A stretch of DNA of 54,945 nt from Acidobacteriota bacterium. GTDB lineage: Bacteria; Acidobacteriota; Terriglobia; Terriglobales; Acidobacteriaceae. Positions 39,795-50,413 of this stretch are shown piece by piece; position 1 is the stretch's first letter, and every line of letters starts with the position of its first letter. The position numbers and the translations under genes were made by a program. Where the stretch lies: the NCBI GenBank assembly GCA_021805025.1, contig JAJZGF010000002.1, forward strand, positions 46,102-101,046, in the 5' to 3' direction. The notes under the pieces were generated by a model. That model made no database searches. It saw nothing but the letters and a program-made list of their open reading frames with translations, and had not been told where the DNA came from.

Positions 39795-40673
39795 TCACAG
39801 ACGGGATGAAATCCGCTCCGTCGTCTCTTCTGCCGCGATCGCATTCTGACGCTCTCTGAAGAGCACGCCGTTCAACTCCGCGCCCAGCAGCGCGCTGAAC
39901 AACGTGATGTAAAGCCAGACCAGGGTGGCGATGGCCGCGCCGAAGGATCCGTAGAACATGGAGTAGTCCGCGATGCGCGTGACATACCAGCCGAAAGCCA
40001 GCGTGGCCGGAAACCAGACGAGGGTAGCGGCAATCGCTCCGGGCATCACCCACACCCAGTGTTCTCCGCGCTTGGTGCCGAAGTGGTAGAGCGCGGCCAG
40101 CACGGTGATGCTGGTGGCTAGCGCGACCGCCCAGCGCAGCAGCCGCCAGGAAAAGATGACGAAGTGCCGCAACTCATGGTCGGCGTTGCCAATCATCCAT
40201 GCCTCAATTTGCCGGCCAAAGACGAGCACCAGTGTGGCCAGCGCCAGCGGGACGAGCACGATGGGCACCAGCATCAGGGCGCGCATCCGCCGCTGCCAGA
40301 AGCCCCACTCGCCGCGGGGCAGCCGATAGGCGCGGCGAAAGCCCTCCATCAGCGAAAGCATCAGACCCAGGCCGGCGAAGACCGACAGACTGGCGGTAGA
40401 CAGGATGAGTTGCATGGAGTGGATATGCCGCGCCTGCATGTAGGACTGCAGCATGTCGAGGGAACCGGCCGGAAGCAGCGGCTCAAACGCCAGGCGGCCC
40501 TCCGTTACAAACTGGTTTGCCTCCGGCACCATGGCCAGCAGCGTGGCCGCCACGATCAGCGCGGGAAACAACATCAACATGCCCGAGTAGGCAGCCGCCT
40601 TGGCGGTGTTGAGCACATCGTGCTCAAGCGCCAGCCAGAGAGCTTTGCGGAACTGTGCGACAAAACGAGTCAT
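39795..40673 (-). CDS. YihY/BrkB family membrane protein
   Basis: 292 aa from ATG 40673; a TTG at 40688 is possible. Six membrane helices with the family pattern AAAYSGMLMLFPALIVAATLLAM near the N-terminus, the middle PRGEWGFWQRRMRALMLV loop and YGSFGAAIATLVWLYITLFSALLGAELN near the C-terminus. The family was once misnamed ribonuclease BN; its role is unknown, with membrane transport suspected. It lies upstream of pyk on the same strand with a 136-nt gap. Confidence 0.92.
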   Translation of the reverse strand: MTRFVAQFRKALWLALEHDVLNTAKAAAYSGMLMLFPALIVAATLLAMVPEANQFVTEGRLAFEPLLPAGSLDMLQSYMQARHIHSMQLILSTASLSVFAGLGLMLSLMEGFRRAYRLPRGEWGFWQRRMRALMLVPIVLVPLALATLVLVFGRQIEAWMIGNADHELRHFVIFSWRLLRWAVALATSITVLAALYHFGTKRGEHWVWVMPGAIAATLVWFPATLAFGWYVTRIADYSMFYGSFGAAIATLVWLYITLFSALLGAELNGVLFRERQNAIAAEETTERISSRL

Positions 40674-40907
40674 GTGGTTCCACTGCAAGAGTAGTGCATG
40701 CCAGGGTTTGCCGCGAAGCGTCTACGGCGTGAATTTGTGCGGCAATTACGGAAGAAGGTAAATTCGCGGCAGAATCTCTTCCCACACCGATTCCCGCTTG
40801 AACCCCACGTGGCTGTGCGAGTTGCGATGACGAGCCCATTTCCGCGAGGGTGAAAGCTGGTCACGCCGCAGAACCCGACTGAAACTGGACGTGCGCGTAT
40901 GGTCGTC

Positions 40908-40937
40908 GTCGCTCAAACGGTTTATTATGGCCGCGTG
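40908..40937 (+). promoter_or_regulatory. LacI-core-like site and -10 box of the GH3 gene
   Basis: AAACGGTT, matching the LacI-family core AAnCGnTT, lies at about 40915-40922 and is followed by TATTAT (40923-40928), which ends 9 nt before ATG 40938. The core is not extended into a long palindrome. Control by the LacI protein at 43358-44410 is plausible but unproven. Confidence 0.4.
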
Positions 40938-43322
40938 ATGAAAACCTTCGCCACATTCTCGCTTCGATGCGCGCTTTTTCTGCTCCCGGCGCTTTCGGCC
41001 TGTCTGCCGTCGTTCCCGCAGGAGCGCCCTGACCCCAATCCCCAGCTCACCTCGAAAGACGTGAACAAGCGTGTGGAATCGCTGCTGACGCAGATGACGC
41101 TCGAAGAAAAGGTGGGGCAGCTGGTGCAATACTCGGCCGGCTTTGCTACGGGCCCTGCCGCTTCAAACCTGACATACGATGACCTGGTCGCCAAGGGACA
41201 GCTGGGGTCCATGCTGAACGTAGTCGGCGCGGACAAGACGAACCACTACCAGCACATCGCGATGGAGAAATCGCGCCTTCACATCCCAATTATTTTTGGC
41301 CTTGACGTCATTCACGGGCATCACACCACGTTTCCCATTCCACTGGCGATCGCCGCGAGCTGGGACGCGCAGGCCGCCGAAACCGTGGCGCGCACCGGCG
41401 CCGTGGAGGCGCGCGCAGACGGCATCGAGTGGGTCTTCTCGCCCATGGTGGACATTGCCCGGGATGCGCGTTGGGGCCGCATTGTCGAGTCTAACGGCGA
41501 AGACCCGTACCTGAGCTCCGCCATGGCCCGCGCCTGGGTCAACGGCTATCAACAGGGCGATATTTCCAAGCCGGACTCTGTGGCTGCGTGCGTGAAACAT
41601 TTTGCGGCCTACGGCGCGGCGATTGCCGGGCGCGACTACAACGCCACCGACATGAGCGAGATCACTTTGCGCCAGGTCTACCTGGAGCCCTATCGCGCGG
41701 CTGTAGAGGCGGGCGTGGCGACGGTGATGAGCTCGTTCAACTCCATCAACGGCATTCCCGCCACCGCCGATCCGTTTACGTTAACTCAGATTCTGCGGCA
41801 CGAGTGGGGCTTCGGTGGCTTTGTCGTCTCTGACTGGGGCGCGGTCGCCGAGTTGCTGAACCACGCGATTGGCGCGGACGGCGCCGCGGTGGCGCGCAAA
41901 GCGCTGGAGGCCGGCGTGGACATGGATATGGAGGGCAACCTTTACGGCACAACGCTGGTGGCGCAGGTACGCTCCGGCAAGATTTCTGAGAGCGTGGTGG
42001 ACGAGGCAGTGCGGCGCATCCTGCGCGTCAAGTTTGCTCTGGGCCTCTTTAGCCACCCCTACACGCAGCCGGGCGCTGCGTACGTTGCCACTCCAGAACG
42101 CCGTGCAGTGGCGCGCAAGGTAGCCGACGAAACCATGGTGCTGCTGAAGAACGACCCGGTGGAGGGCATCGGCACACTGCTGCCTCTCTCCGCGAAGGCG
42201 AAGAAGGTTGCGCTGATTGGCCCCTTGGCCGATGACGCGCAGGATCTGCTGGGCGCGTGGTCGGCGGGGAATCCGCAGGACGTGATCACGTTGAAGCAGG
42301 CATTGCAGGAACGGCTCGGCGACCGGCTCTTGTATGCCGAAGGTTGCGGCCTGCTGACAGGCAAAGACGAAAATATCCTGAAGCAAATTATGCATGGAGG
42401 GACGGCCGCAGCAGCTGAAAACGAGAAACTGCCCGACGACGACAGGACGATTGCCGAGGCTGTTGCCGCGGCCAAACAGGCTGATGTTGCGATTCTTGCT
42501 CTGGGCGAGCCGACGCAGTGGATGGAAGGCGAAGCTAGCAGCCGCGTTCGCCTCGGCTTTACCGGTTCGCAAGAGAAGCTTCTCGAAGCCGTCGCGGCTA
42601 CGGGCAAGCCTGTGGTGCTGGTGGTGCTGGCCGGGCGGCCGCTTGAGATCTCGTGGGCAGCCGCGCATGTGCCTGCAATTCTTGAGGCGTGGAGCCCTGG
42701 CATCGAGGCGGGCCCCGCGGTGATGGATGTGCTCTTCGGCGATGTGAATCCTTCAGGCAAACTGCCTGCCAGTCTGCCCCGTGCCGTTGGCCAGGAGCCT
42801 CTCTACTACGCCCAGATGCCTACGGGCCGCCCCGCGCACGGCGACCTGAGCCACATGCCGTACAACTCGGAAGAGAAATTCCTGTCGCGCTATCTGGACG
42901 AGGAAAACTCAGCGTTGTTTCCGTTCGGATGGGGCTTGAGCTACACGCGCTTCCGCTACTCGACGCCGACGGTGAGCCGGGCCGAAGTTCCACTGCGGGA
43001 AGTGCTGGCCGGGCACAAGCCGGTGGTGACGGTGGGCGTGGACGTGACCAACACGGGCAACGTGGTCGGGACTGAGGTGGTGCAGATGTATGTGCGCAAC
43101 ACCGTGGCCAGCGTTGAGCAGCCCCTGCGCGAGTTGAAGGGCTTTGCGCGCGTGGAGCTGGCACCCGGCGAAACAAAACACATCACCTTGCCGCTGGGCT
43201 TTGACGAGCTGAGCTTCTACAACGTCGAGGTGAAGCGCACAGTGGAACCGACTACGTACGACGTGTGGGTGGGCGGCAGCTCGCTGGCCTCCGAGGAGAC
43301 AAGCTTCAAGGTGGTGGAATAA
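40938..43322 (+). CDS. bglX: Beta-glucosidase, glycoside hydrolase family 3 (BglX-like)
   Basis: 794 aa from ATG 40938, giving a signal peptide MKTFATFSLRCALFLLPALSAC; ATG 40899 is an alternative. GH3 N-terminal TIM barrel (about 40-350) with KHFAAYGAAIAGRDYNATDMSE and the nucleophile Asp in GGFVVSDWGAV (about residue 300), GH3 C-terminal domain (about 390-620) and a fibronectin III-like domain (about 690-785, with VGVDVTNTGNVVGTEVVQMYV). Exported enzyme that releases glucose or related sugars from beta-glucosides. The length and three-domain plan match BglX. Convergent with the LacI/GH79 pair. Confidence 0.95.
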   Translation: MKTFATFSLRCALFLLPALSACLPSFPQERPDPNPQLTSKDVNKRVESLLTQMTLEEKVGQLVQYSAGFATGPAASNLTYDDLVAKGQLGSMLNVVGADKTNHYQHIAMEKSRLHIPIIFGLDVIHGHHTTFPIPLAIAASWDAQAAETVARTGAVEARADGIEWVFSPMVDIARDARWGRIVESNGEDPYLSSAMARAWVNGYQQGDISKPDSVAACVKHFAAYGAAIAGRDYNATDMSEITLRQVYLEPYRAAVEAGVATVMSSFNSINGIPATADPFTLTQILRHEWGFGGFVVSDWGAVAELLNHAIGADGAAVARKALEAGVDMDMEGNLYGTTLVAQVRSGKISESVVDEAVRRILRVKFALGLFSHPYTQPGAAYVATPERRAVARKVADETMVLLKNDPVEGIGTLLPLSAKAKKVALIGPLADDAQDLLGAWSAGNPQDVITLKQALQERLGDRLLYAEGCGLLTGKDENILKQIMHGGTAAAAENEKLPDDDRTIAEAVAAAKQADVAILALGEPTQWMEGEASSRVRLGFTGSQEKLLEAVAATGKPVVLVVLAGRPLEISWAAAHVPAILEAWSPGIEAGPAVMDVLFGDVNPSGKLPASLPRAVGQEPLYYAQMPTGRPAHGDLSHMPYNSEEKFLSRYLDEENSALFPFGWGLSYTRFRYSTPTVSRAEVPLREVLAGHKPVVTVGVDVTNTGNVVGTEVVQMYVRNTVASVEQPLRELKGFARVELAPGETKHITLPLGFDELSFYNVEVKRTVEPTTYDVWVGGSSLASEETSFKVVE

Positions 43323-43357
43323 GGAAGAAACCGACGCAAAGGTGACCCGGCGCGGGC

Positions 43358-44410
43358 CTAAATCGCTCGCGTGGATTCGCGAACGATCAGCTCCGGCTCG
43401 ACCACGATATCCTCGGGTTGTGCGGCAGCCCCGGCGATGCGCCGCAGCAGATGCGTGCCCGCGAGCTCGCCCATGGAATGCAGCGGCTGGCGCAGCGTGG
43501 TGAGGCCAGGCAGATGGTATGCCGCTGAAGGGATGTCATCAAAGCCCACGACGGACATATCCGCTGGCACGCTGAGGCCGGCTTCGTGGAAGGCGCGCAT
43601 GGCGCCGAGCGCCGTCAGATCGTTGAAGGCGAGCAGTGCGGTGAAGGGAAGCCTTGTCTCCAGCAGGGCCTTTGCGCCCAGATAACCTTCCTCCGGCGTG
43701 GCCGGGACCTGAAACGTGCTCGCCGATTTCAACTGGAGTACGAGCCGCGGATTGAGCTTGATTCCGCTCGCATGAAGGGCATCCGCAATGCCGCGCCATC
43801 GCTCCTCGCTCGCTGGGCGCCAGGCGTGTCCCTTGATGACCGCGAAGTTCCGGTGGCCGAGACCGATCAGATGCTCAGCCGCCATGCGCGCGCCGCGGTA
43901 GTTGTTGATGAGCACGCGGGTCATGTCGCCCACCGCCGGATAGCCGCCGATGGATACTGTGGGCCAGCCGAGCGGCTCTTCGATTGGAGTATTCAGCAAA
44001 ATGAAGCCCTCTACAGCGCGCTGCACCAAACGGCGCGGATACTCGCGCATCAGTTGCCTGTCGCCATGATGGATGGCGAGAAAGAAGGCATAGTTCTTTT
44101 CAAACAGCGCCTGGTCGATTCCGCCGAGGACTGCGGTGGAGTAGCCTTCGCCGATGGCCGGCAGCAGAATGGCCACGGTGAAACTCCGGTTGGATGCAAG
44201 ATACTTCGCATAGAGATTCGGCCGATAATCGAGCTCGCGCGCCGCCCGCAGAATTCGCTCCCTGGTCTCCTCAGGAATCGCGGCGGCAAGGGGCGCACTA
44301 TTCAGCACCAGAGACACAGTGCTGGGATGCAGGCCAAGATGTTCAGCGAGCGCCTTCTGCGTGATGCGCGTGCGTGTCGTGCCGGCTTTCGCCTTCTGTA
44401 TGCTCCCCAT
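43358..44410 (-). CDS. LacI family transcriptional regulator (second)
   Basis: 350 aa from ATG 44410, with GAGGAG about 12 nt upstream; the frame stays open further up. HTH at about 15-70 (ITQKALAEHLGLHPSTVSLVLN), effector domain with VVGFDDIPSAAYHLPGLTTLRQPLHSMGELA near the C-terminus. It lies 51 nt after the GH79-like gene in the same direction, so the two share a promoter upstream of 46063, where a perfect LacI-type palindrome is found. It probably responds to a sugar released by these glycosidases. Paralogue of the LacI at 5239-6309. Confidence 0.93.
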   Translation of the reverse strand: MGSIQKAKAGTTRTRITQKALAEHLGLHPSTVSLVLNSAPLAAAIPEETRERILRAARELDYRPNLYAKYLASNRSFTVAILLPAIGEGYSTAVLGGIDQALFEKNYAFFLAIHHGDRQLMREYPRRLVQRAVEGFILLNTPIEEPLGWPTVSIGGYPAVGDMTRVLINNYRGARMAAEHLIGLGHRNFAVIKGHAWRPASEERWRGIADALHASGIKLNPRLVLQLKSASTFQVPATPEEGYLGAKALLETRLPFTALLAFNDLTALGAMRAFHEAGLSVPADMSVVGFDDIPSAAYHLPGLTTLRQPLHSMGELAGTHLLRRIAGAAAQPEDIVVEPELIVRESTRAI

Positions 44411-44461
44411 GATGCAATGCGTCTCCTCGTTGCCCGCAGTCCTGCGTCGATTCACCCGCGA

Positions 44462-46063
44462 TTACCGGCAGCTCTTGTTGCCCGCGCCGGGAATGGCCAG
44501 GAAGGTAATGCTTGCAGGTGGCAATGCAATCGAGCTGGCAGGTGTAGCCGCGCCCTGCAATGCGGGCAGGTCGCCGGTGGGGGTCAGCGTCAGATTGCCG
44601 CCGTTGAGCGCGACGGAACCGCCCAGTAGATCGGTCGCAGTGAGCATGTAGCGCGTGGAGGCCATGGGCAAAGAGATCGCACTCGTTGCCGAGCGATCTG
44701 CGTTGAGCGCTAGCAGAGCCACTCCACCGGGTTGGTTCCGCAGGCAGTGCGCGTAGACGTAGAGGTTGGGGGCCTGCGACGGTCCAGCGTCCAGTACCGT
44801 TGCGCCCATCAGCCTGCGCCACAGGACCGCGGACCAGTAGTTTGGCCGAGGCTGCAGCGTGGCTTCATCCAGCAGGCCATAATCGCTGGCGGCGAGTGTG
44901 TTGTGCATGACGACCTGCACGCCGTGCGTAGCCAGAACGCCCAGCTGATTGAGATAGCGGAAGCTGTCAACAAAGCTGGCGGCCCATGGATTGCCGCCAC
45001 ATGCGGTTTCCGCGGTCTCGGTCAGCCACATCGGCATGCCCGGTTCAAAGCGGTCGCGCAGGGCCGCGTAAAACGCCTGTTCCTTGGCCGTGCCCATGAG
45101 CCATTCCCTGGACAGTGCCTCCGCCGGCGATGTCTTTGCGGCTGCACCCATGGCCGCGCAGCGCTGCGAGACCCCGCCATAGAAGTGATACGCAAAGACG
45201 TCGAGTCCCGGCCCCTCGGCCTTGAGCATGTCCGCCGTCTGAATCATCTTCATGGCGGCGGGCTGCTGGCCGAGCGAACCGCCTTCGCCCACAGAGTCCG
45301 GGCCGAGGATTCTGGTTTGCGGCACAGTCTTTTTGATGAAGGCGGCAAAGATTTTGAAGTCGCGTCCGTACTGCTCGGCGTCGTAGCCCTTGGGCGCGCC
45401 GCCCATCGAGGCAAACGTCGGCTCGTTGAAGAATTCCACCCCTGCAATCTGTCCACCCGCGCGTTTGGTGAAGGCAAGCACCTTCTCCGCTTCCGCGGGC
45501 GTCCAGACCCCATCCGCATTGCGCACGCCGGGACTGATTGCAAAGGAGGTAACAATCCGGTCATTGACGGCGCGCGAGAAATCAATCACGCCGCGCCATT
45601 CCTTGCCCGTCAGCACGTCGCCAAAACCCGCGGGCGGCGCGGCAGGCGCGGGGCCGTCGGAGTCATCGAAGTATGTGGAGTTGGCCCAGGTGCCGCTGAC
45701 GCGCACGTAGGCCGGACTGAGCGCTGCCGCAAGCTTGCGCAACTGCGGATTGCCCAGATCGATCGGCGCGCGGTAGCGATAGAGAGACGGATTCATTCCG
45801 GCAGGTGTGCCCGCGGGCTTGATGTCAGCGGCGGCGGCGGGTCCGTTGGCGGCCGGCTTGTAAGGCGCCCAGAATCGACCACCGGTTACCTCCACCATTT
45901 CGATGTTGTAGGACTGGTAGCGATCACTCACTGAGCCGATGCGCGGCAGATGCGCCGGGGAGATGGCGATGGGGCCCGCGGATTGCCCGGTCGAGAGAGT
46001 TTCCATGGCGACAATGAAAAAAGCCGCAAGGGCCATCCTGCGCATCAGACTGTGCTGCATCAT
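44462..46063 (-). CDS. GH79-like glycosidase (heparanase/beta-glucuronidase fold), secreted
   Basis: 533 aa. Signal peptide MMQHSLMRRMALAAFFIVA...STGQ, then a TIM barrel with the acid/base Glu in GVEFFNEPTFASMGG (Asn-Glu-Pro, about residue 214) and a likely nucleophile Glu in MWLTETAETACGG (about 347), then a beta domain (about 425-530). The pattern of strand motifs (YVRVSGTWANSTYF, DVFAYHFYGG) fits glycoside hydrolase family 79, acting on glucuronic-acid-containing polysaccharides. ATG 46063 has GGGTAGGGACAAG upstream. Heads a two-gene operon with the LacI regulator. Confidence 0.85.
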   Translation of the reverse strand: MMQHSLMRRMALAAFFIVAMETLSTGQSAGPIAISPAHLPRIGSVSDRYQSYNIEMVEVTGGRFWAPYKPAANGPAAAADIKPAGTPAGMNPSLYRYRAPIDLGNPQLRKLAAALSPAYVRVSGTWANSTYFDDSDGPAPAAPPAGFGDVLTGKEWRGVIDFSRAVNDRIVTSFAISPGVRNADGVWTPAEAEKVLAFTKRAGGQIAGVEFFNEPTFASMGGAPKGYDAEQYGRDFKIFAAFIKKTVPQTRILGPDSVGEGGSLGQQPAAMKMIQTADMLKAEGPGLDVFAYHFYGGVSQRCAAMGAAAKTSPAEALSREWLMGTAKEQAFYAALRDRFEPGMPMWLTETAETACGGNPWAASFVDSFRYLNQLGVLATHGVQVVMHNTLAASDYGLLDEATLQPRPNYWSAVLWRRLMGATVLDAGPSQAPNLYVYAHCLRNQPGGVALLALNADRSATSAISLPMASTRYMLTATDLLGGSVALNGGNLTLTPTGDLPALQGAATPASSIALPPASITFLAIPGAGNKSCR

Positions 46064-46509
46064 CTTGTCCCTACCCGACGCGTCGCGCGTCTATCTCAGA
46101 TTGATGCTTATTCAAGCGGTTGAATAGGCACTCTTATATCCTTCCGCCCGTTTGGCTCGATTGTCAAGAGGATTCTTAATGGTTCGCTGCATTCGCAGCG
46201 GCCAGGTGCCGGGGTCTTCCCCGCGCGCGAGGGCTTGACCGCCAGGCCCGGGTGCGTTGCCCAGCCGGTGTGGAGGCAGCGCAGGAGCCCTTGCCATGCG
46301 ACCTCAGAGCCTCAAACCGCCCTCAGCCAATGAGATAATAGACAGGATGGGCCGGAGGTCCGCGCGGCCCAATGGATGCAGATTCATTTGGCATGTTGCG
46401 CCTGGCCCGCTGAATCGGCCTACCCCGGGCCGGGCCGCGGGGAAACGATTTCGAGCGCCGGCCCAGCGCCCGCAAAAGAACGGCGATCCCCCTGGATAAC
46501 GAGCCCGAC
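46064..46509. other. Divergent region between the GH79-like gene and metH
   Basis: 446 nt holding the GH79/LacI operon promoter region with its palindrome (46109-46126) and the metH leader. A perfect TTGACA on the minus strand (46162-46167) is too far (over 20 nt) from the nearest TATA-like box. On the metH side lie a GATAAT at 46334-46339 and stems such as TGGGCCG/CGGCCCA (46348-46371). I looked for cobalamin and SAM/SAH riboswitch signatures and saw none. Confidence 0.45.
46109..46126 (-). promoter_or_regulatory. LacI-type operator upstream of the GH79-like/lacI operon
   Basis: TATTCAA GCGG TTGAATA is an inverted repeat with 7-bp perfect arms and the LacI-family core AAnCGnTT at its centre. 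It lies about 46 bp before the GH79-like start codon, ideal for repression of the operon by its own LacI protein. Confidence 0.75.
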
Positions 46510-49500
46510 ATGAGCAAAGCAAGCGACAATCCTCTTGGCAAGATTCTTGAAAGCCGCATCGCCATTCTCGATGGCGCAATGGGCACGACTATCCGCACCT
46601 ACGGCATGACGGAAGCCGACATGCGCGGTGCGCGCTTCAAGGACGCGAAGAAGGACCTGCTGAACAACGGTGATCTGTTCTCGCTGACCCAGCCCGCGAT
46701 GATTGGCGACATCCATCGCCGTTTTCTTGAGGCGGGTGCGGACATCATCGAAACGAATACCTTCGGAGCAACGAGCATCGCGCAGAGCGAGTTCTTTGTG
46801 GACGATCCTCGTGAGCATGGGGGCCGCAAGGATCCTGCGTTTTATCAGAAGATCGTCGACGACTCATTCCTCGGCAATCTTGCCTGGGAGATCAACGAAA
46901 GCTCCGCGCGACAGTGCCGGGAGTGGGCCGACCGCGCAGCGAATGCCACCGGGCGGCAGCGGTTTGTGGCCGGTTCCATTGGGCCGCTCACAGTCTCGCT
47001 CTCAAACTCGCCGGACGCCGATGATCCGGGCTTCCGTGTGGTGACGTTCGACCAGGTAAGAACCGCTTACAAGCACCAGGTGCGCGCGCTCATCGCGGGT
47101 GGTTCCGACCTGCTTCTCGTTGAAACGATCTTCGATTCGCTGAATGCAAAGGCCGCGCTGGTTGCCATACGCGAGGTCTTTGACGAGGATGGCCTGACCG
47201 CGAACAATCGGGAGTTGCCGCTGATGATTTCAGCAGCGGTGGGACGCGGCGGTGAGACGATGATCTCCGCGCAGACGGTGGAGGCCTTCTGGAATGCGGT
47301 AGAACACGCGAAGCCGTTTGCCGTGGGGCTCAACTGCTCGCTCGGCCCGGACTTGATGTACCCGTTCCTGGAGGAGCTGGCACAAAAATCGAGCGCGGCC
47401 ATCTCGTGCTATCCCAATGCGGGCTTGCCCAATCCGCTTTCGCCTACGGGATTTGACCTGGGTCCGGAAGACATGGCGCGCCACCTCAGCGAGTTCGCGC
47501 GCGGCGGATTGATCAATATTGCCGGCGGCTGTTGCGGCAATACGCCGGAGCATATTGCGGCCATTGCAAAGGCGCTGGAAGGTAAGCCCTCGCGCGAGCG
47601 CCGCGCTACTTCGATTGGCACGGCGCAGCCTGCACTGGCAGAGCCGGCGGCAATGCCGGTTCAGCCGGACTTCCTGCCGCTGCGTCTTTCGGGCTCGCAG
47701 CCCTTCACGCAGCAGCAAGGCGTCTACATCATGATTGGCGAGAGAACCAACGTAGCAGGTTCGCCGAAATTTGCCAGGCTCGTGAAAGAAGGCAAATACG
47801 AAGAAGCCGTGGGCATTGCCCGGCAGCAGGTGGAGAACGGCGCAAACGTCATCGATATCTGCATGGACGAGGGCATGATCGACGGCGTGGCGGCGATGAC
47901 CCGCTTTCTGCAATTGCTCGGCAGCGAGCCCGAGGTGGCCAAAGTGCCCTTCATGGTGGACTCGTCGAAATGGGAAGTGATCGAGGCCGGGCTGAAGTGC
48001 CTGCAGGGCAAGGGCATCGTCAACTCCATCTCGCTCAAGGAAGGCGAGGATAAGTTTCGTCAGAACGCCGCCACGGTCCTCAAGTATGGTGCGGCTGTGG
48101 TGGTGATGGCGTTTGACGAGCAGGGGCAGGCTGCGACCTACGAAGACAGGATTCGCATCTGCGAGCGAGCCTATCGCATTCTCATCAACGAAGTTGGATT
48201 TCAACCGGAAGACATCATCTTCGATCCGAACATCCTCACCGTGGCCACCGGAATGGAGGAGCACAACAACTATGCGGTGGACTTCATCCGAGCCACCAGG
48301 TGGATCAAAGCAAATCTGCCGCATGCCAAGGTGAGCGGCGGCGTCTCCAACATTTCCTTCAGCTTCCGCGGAAATAACAAGGTTCGTGAAGCGATGCACT
48401 CCGCATTTCTTTATCACGCAATTGCAGCCGGCATGGACATGGGCATCGTGAACGCCGGCATGCTGGAGGTGTACGAGGAGATTGACCCGGAGCTGAAGAC
48501 CCTTGTTGAAGATGTGCTCCTCAATCGCCGCGCCGATGCGACGGAGCGCCTGACCGAGTTTGGCGAAGCGCTCAAGGGGAAGGATGCAGGCGGCGCAGCA
48601 GCGGAAAAGAAAGCCGAAGAGTGGCGCAACGGCACTGTCGAGGAACGGCTTTCCCATGCACTGGTCAAAGGGATTGACGCCTACATTGATGCGGACACCG
48701 AGGAGGCGCGCGCCAAGCTGGGCCGTCCGCTGGCGGTGATTGAAGGCCCGCTGATGGATGGCATGGGTGTGGTCGGCGATCTGTTCGGCGCGGGCAAGAT
48801 GTTTCTGCCGCAGGTGGTCAAATCAGCCCGTGTGATGAAAAAAGCCGTGGCGTATCTTACGCCGTTCATGGAGGCGGAGAAAGCAGCGATGGCTGCGGCC
48901 GGCCAGGCGGTCAGGATGCAGGGCAAAATCATCCTCGCCACCGTGAAGGGCGATGTGCATGACATTGGCAAGAACATCGTGGGCGTCGTGCTTGCGTGCA
49001 ACAACTACGATGTGATTGATATGGGGGTGATGGTCCCGGCGGAAAAGATTCTGGAGCGCGCCCGGCAGGAGAACGCCGACATCATCGGCCTCAGCGGGCT
49101 CATCACGCCCTCGTTGGACGAGATGGTGCATGTGGCGCGCGAGATGGAGCGGACGGGCCTCAGGATTCCACTGCTCATCGGCGGCGCGACCACAAGCCGC
49201 GCGCACACCGCCATTAAAATCGCGCAGCACTATCGCGAGCCGGTGGTGCATGTGCTGGACGCGAGCCGCGCTGTGCCTGTGACAACCAGCTTGCTGAGCG
49301 AAGACGGCAAAGCTCAGTTTGTTACACAACTGCGTTCGGAGTATGAAGCCCTGCGCAAGGCCCATGCCGCGCCGCGGCTCCCGGTCATCTCGCTGGCGAC
49401 TGCGCGTGCGCGGCGCACGCCCATCGTCTGGCGTGCGGAAGATATAGCGGAGCCGTCGTTCACGGGTGTTCGCGTGCTCGACGACTTTCCGCTTGCCACG

Positions 49501-50367
49501 CTGCGCGAATTCATTGACTGGACGCCGTTCTTCCATACCTGGGAGATGAAGGGCGTGTATCCGCGCATCCTCGACGATCCTGAAAAGGGCGCGCAGGCGC
49601 GGCTGATCTTTCAGGAAGGCAATGCGCTGCTCGATCGCATCATCGACGAGAAACTGATTCATGCGCGTGGCGTGTACGGCTTCTTTCCCGCCAATGCCGT
49701 CGGCGACGACATCGAACTCTACACGGATGACACGCGCACAAAGGTACTCGAGACCTTCCGCTTTCTGCGGCAGCAGGCAAACCGGGAGGGCAACGAACCA
49801 TGCCGTTCTCTCGCGGACTTCATCGCGCCCAGGGAAACGGGCCTGCGCGACTATGCAGGCGCCTTCGCGGTGACCAGCGGTATTGGCCTGAGAGAACTCT
49901 GTGACCGCTTCCGCGCGGCACATGACGACTACAACGCGATCATGGCCGAGGCTATTGCCGACCGTCTGGCAGAGGCCTTTGCGGAGTGCCTGCACAAGCA
50001 GGCGCGGGATGCGTGGGGCTATGGACAGCAGGAAAACCTAAGCCCCGGCGAGCTGATTCATGAGAAGTATCGCGGCATACGGCCCGCGCCCGGCTATCCC
50101 GCCTGCCCGGACCACACTGAAAAGGGCACACTGTGGCGGCTGCTCGATGTGGAGAAGAACACGGGTATCCAGATCACCGAATCCTTTGCCATGTGGCCGG
50201 GGTCGAGCGTGAGCGGCCTCTACTTTGCGCATCCTGAGTCGCGCTACTTCAGCGTCGGCAAGATTGATCGCGACCAGGTTGAGGACTATCACAAGCGCAA
50301 GCAGATGAGCATGACTGAAGTGGAGCGCTGGCTGGGCCCAAACCTGAACTACAACCCTGGGGAGTGA
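46510..50367 (+). CDS. metH: Cobalamin-dependent methionine synthase
   Basis: 1285 aa, full length with all four modules in one chain. Homocysteine-binding domain (about 1-350) with zinc ligands in GLNCSLGPD and [10 protein letters not shown]; methyl-tetrahydrofolate-binding domain (about 395-660, starting [17 protein letters not shown]); B12 cap plus Rossmann domain (about 690-930) with the lower-ligand His in [11 protein letters not shown] at about 816; and SAM-activation domain (about 950-1285) with [15 protein letters not shown]. Transfers methyl from methyl-THF to homocysteine, needing cobalamin. ATG 46510 has only a weak ribosome site (CTGGATAACG). Confidence 0.98.
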   Translation: MSKASDNPLGKILESRIAILDGAMGTTIRTYGMTEADMRGARFKDAKKDLLNNGDLFSLTQPAMIGDIHRRFLEAGADIIETNTFGATSIAQSEFFVDDPREHGGRKDPAFYQKIVDDSFLGNLAWEINESSARQCREWADRAANATGRQRFVAGSIGPLTVSLSNSPDADDPGFRVVTFDQVRTAYKHQVRALIAGGSDLLLVETIFDSLNAKAALVAIREVFDEDGLTANNRELPLMISAAVGRGGETMISAQTVEAFWNAVEHAKPFAVGLNCSLGPDLMYPFLEELAQKSSAAISCYPNAGLPNPLSPTGFDLGPEDMARHLSEFARGGLINIAGGCCGNTPEHIAAIAKALEGKPSRERRATSIGTAQPALAEPAAMPVQPDFLPLRLSGSQPFTQQQGVYIMIGERTNVAGSPKFARLVKEGKYEEAVGIARQQVENGANVIDICMDEGMIDGVAAMTRFLQLLGSEPEVAKVPFMVDSSKWEVIEAGLKCLQGKGIVNSISLKEGEDKFRQNAATVLKYGAAVVVMAFDEQGQAATYEDRIRICERAYRILINEVGFQPEDIIFDPNILTVATGMEEHNNYAVDFIRATRWIKANLPHAKVSGGVSNISFSFRGNNKVREAMHSAFLYHAIAAGMDMGIVNAGMLEVYEEIDPELKTLVEDVLLNRRADATERLTEFGEALKGKDAGGAAAEKKAEEWRNGTVEERLSHALVKGIDAYIDADTEEARAKLGRPLAVIEGPLMDGMGVVGDLFGAGKMFLPQVVKSARVMKKAVAYLTPFMEAEKAAMAAAGQAVRMQGKIILATVKGDVHDIGKNIVGVVLACNNYDVIDMGVMVPAEKILERARQENADIIGLSGLITPSLDEMVHVAREMERTGLRIPLLIGGATTSRAHTAIKIAQHYREPVVHVLDASRAVPVTTSLLSEDGKAQFVTQLRSEYEALRKAHAAPRLPVISLATARARRTPIVWRAEDIAEPSFTGVRVLDDFPLATLREFIDWTPFFHTWEMKGVYPRILDDPEKGAQARLIFQEGNALLDRIIDEKLIHARGVYGFFPANAVGDDIELYTDDTRTKVLETFRFLRQQANREGNEPCRSLADFIAPRETGLRDYAGAFAVTSGIGLRELCDRFRAAHDDYNAIMAEAIADRLAEAFAECLHKQARDAWGYGQQENLSPGELIHEKYRGIRPAPGYPACPDHTEKGTLWRLLDVEKNTGIQITESFAMWPGSSVSGLYFAHPESRYFSVGKIDRDQVEDYHKRKQMSMTEVERWLGPNLNYNPGE

Positions 50368-50413
50368 TACACGGTCAAAGGCGCAGCAGAACCGAACACG
50401 GAGGACGAGCACT

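Noticed and set aside
46162..46167. Perfect TTGACA on the minus strand upstream of the GH79-like gene
   Set aside because: The nearest TATA-like boxes are 21 or more nt away, too far for a standard promoter.
46141..46509. Cobalamin or SAM/SAH riboswitch before metH
   Set aside because: No B12-box or SAH/SAM core signature is visible in the leader, though GC-rich stems exist.
47230..49995. Long antisense frames opposite metH
   Set aside because: Same cause: shadow frames of a highly conserved GC-rich gene, with implausible composition.
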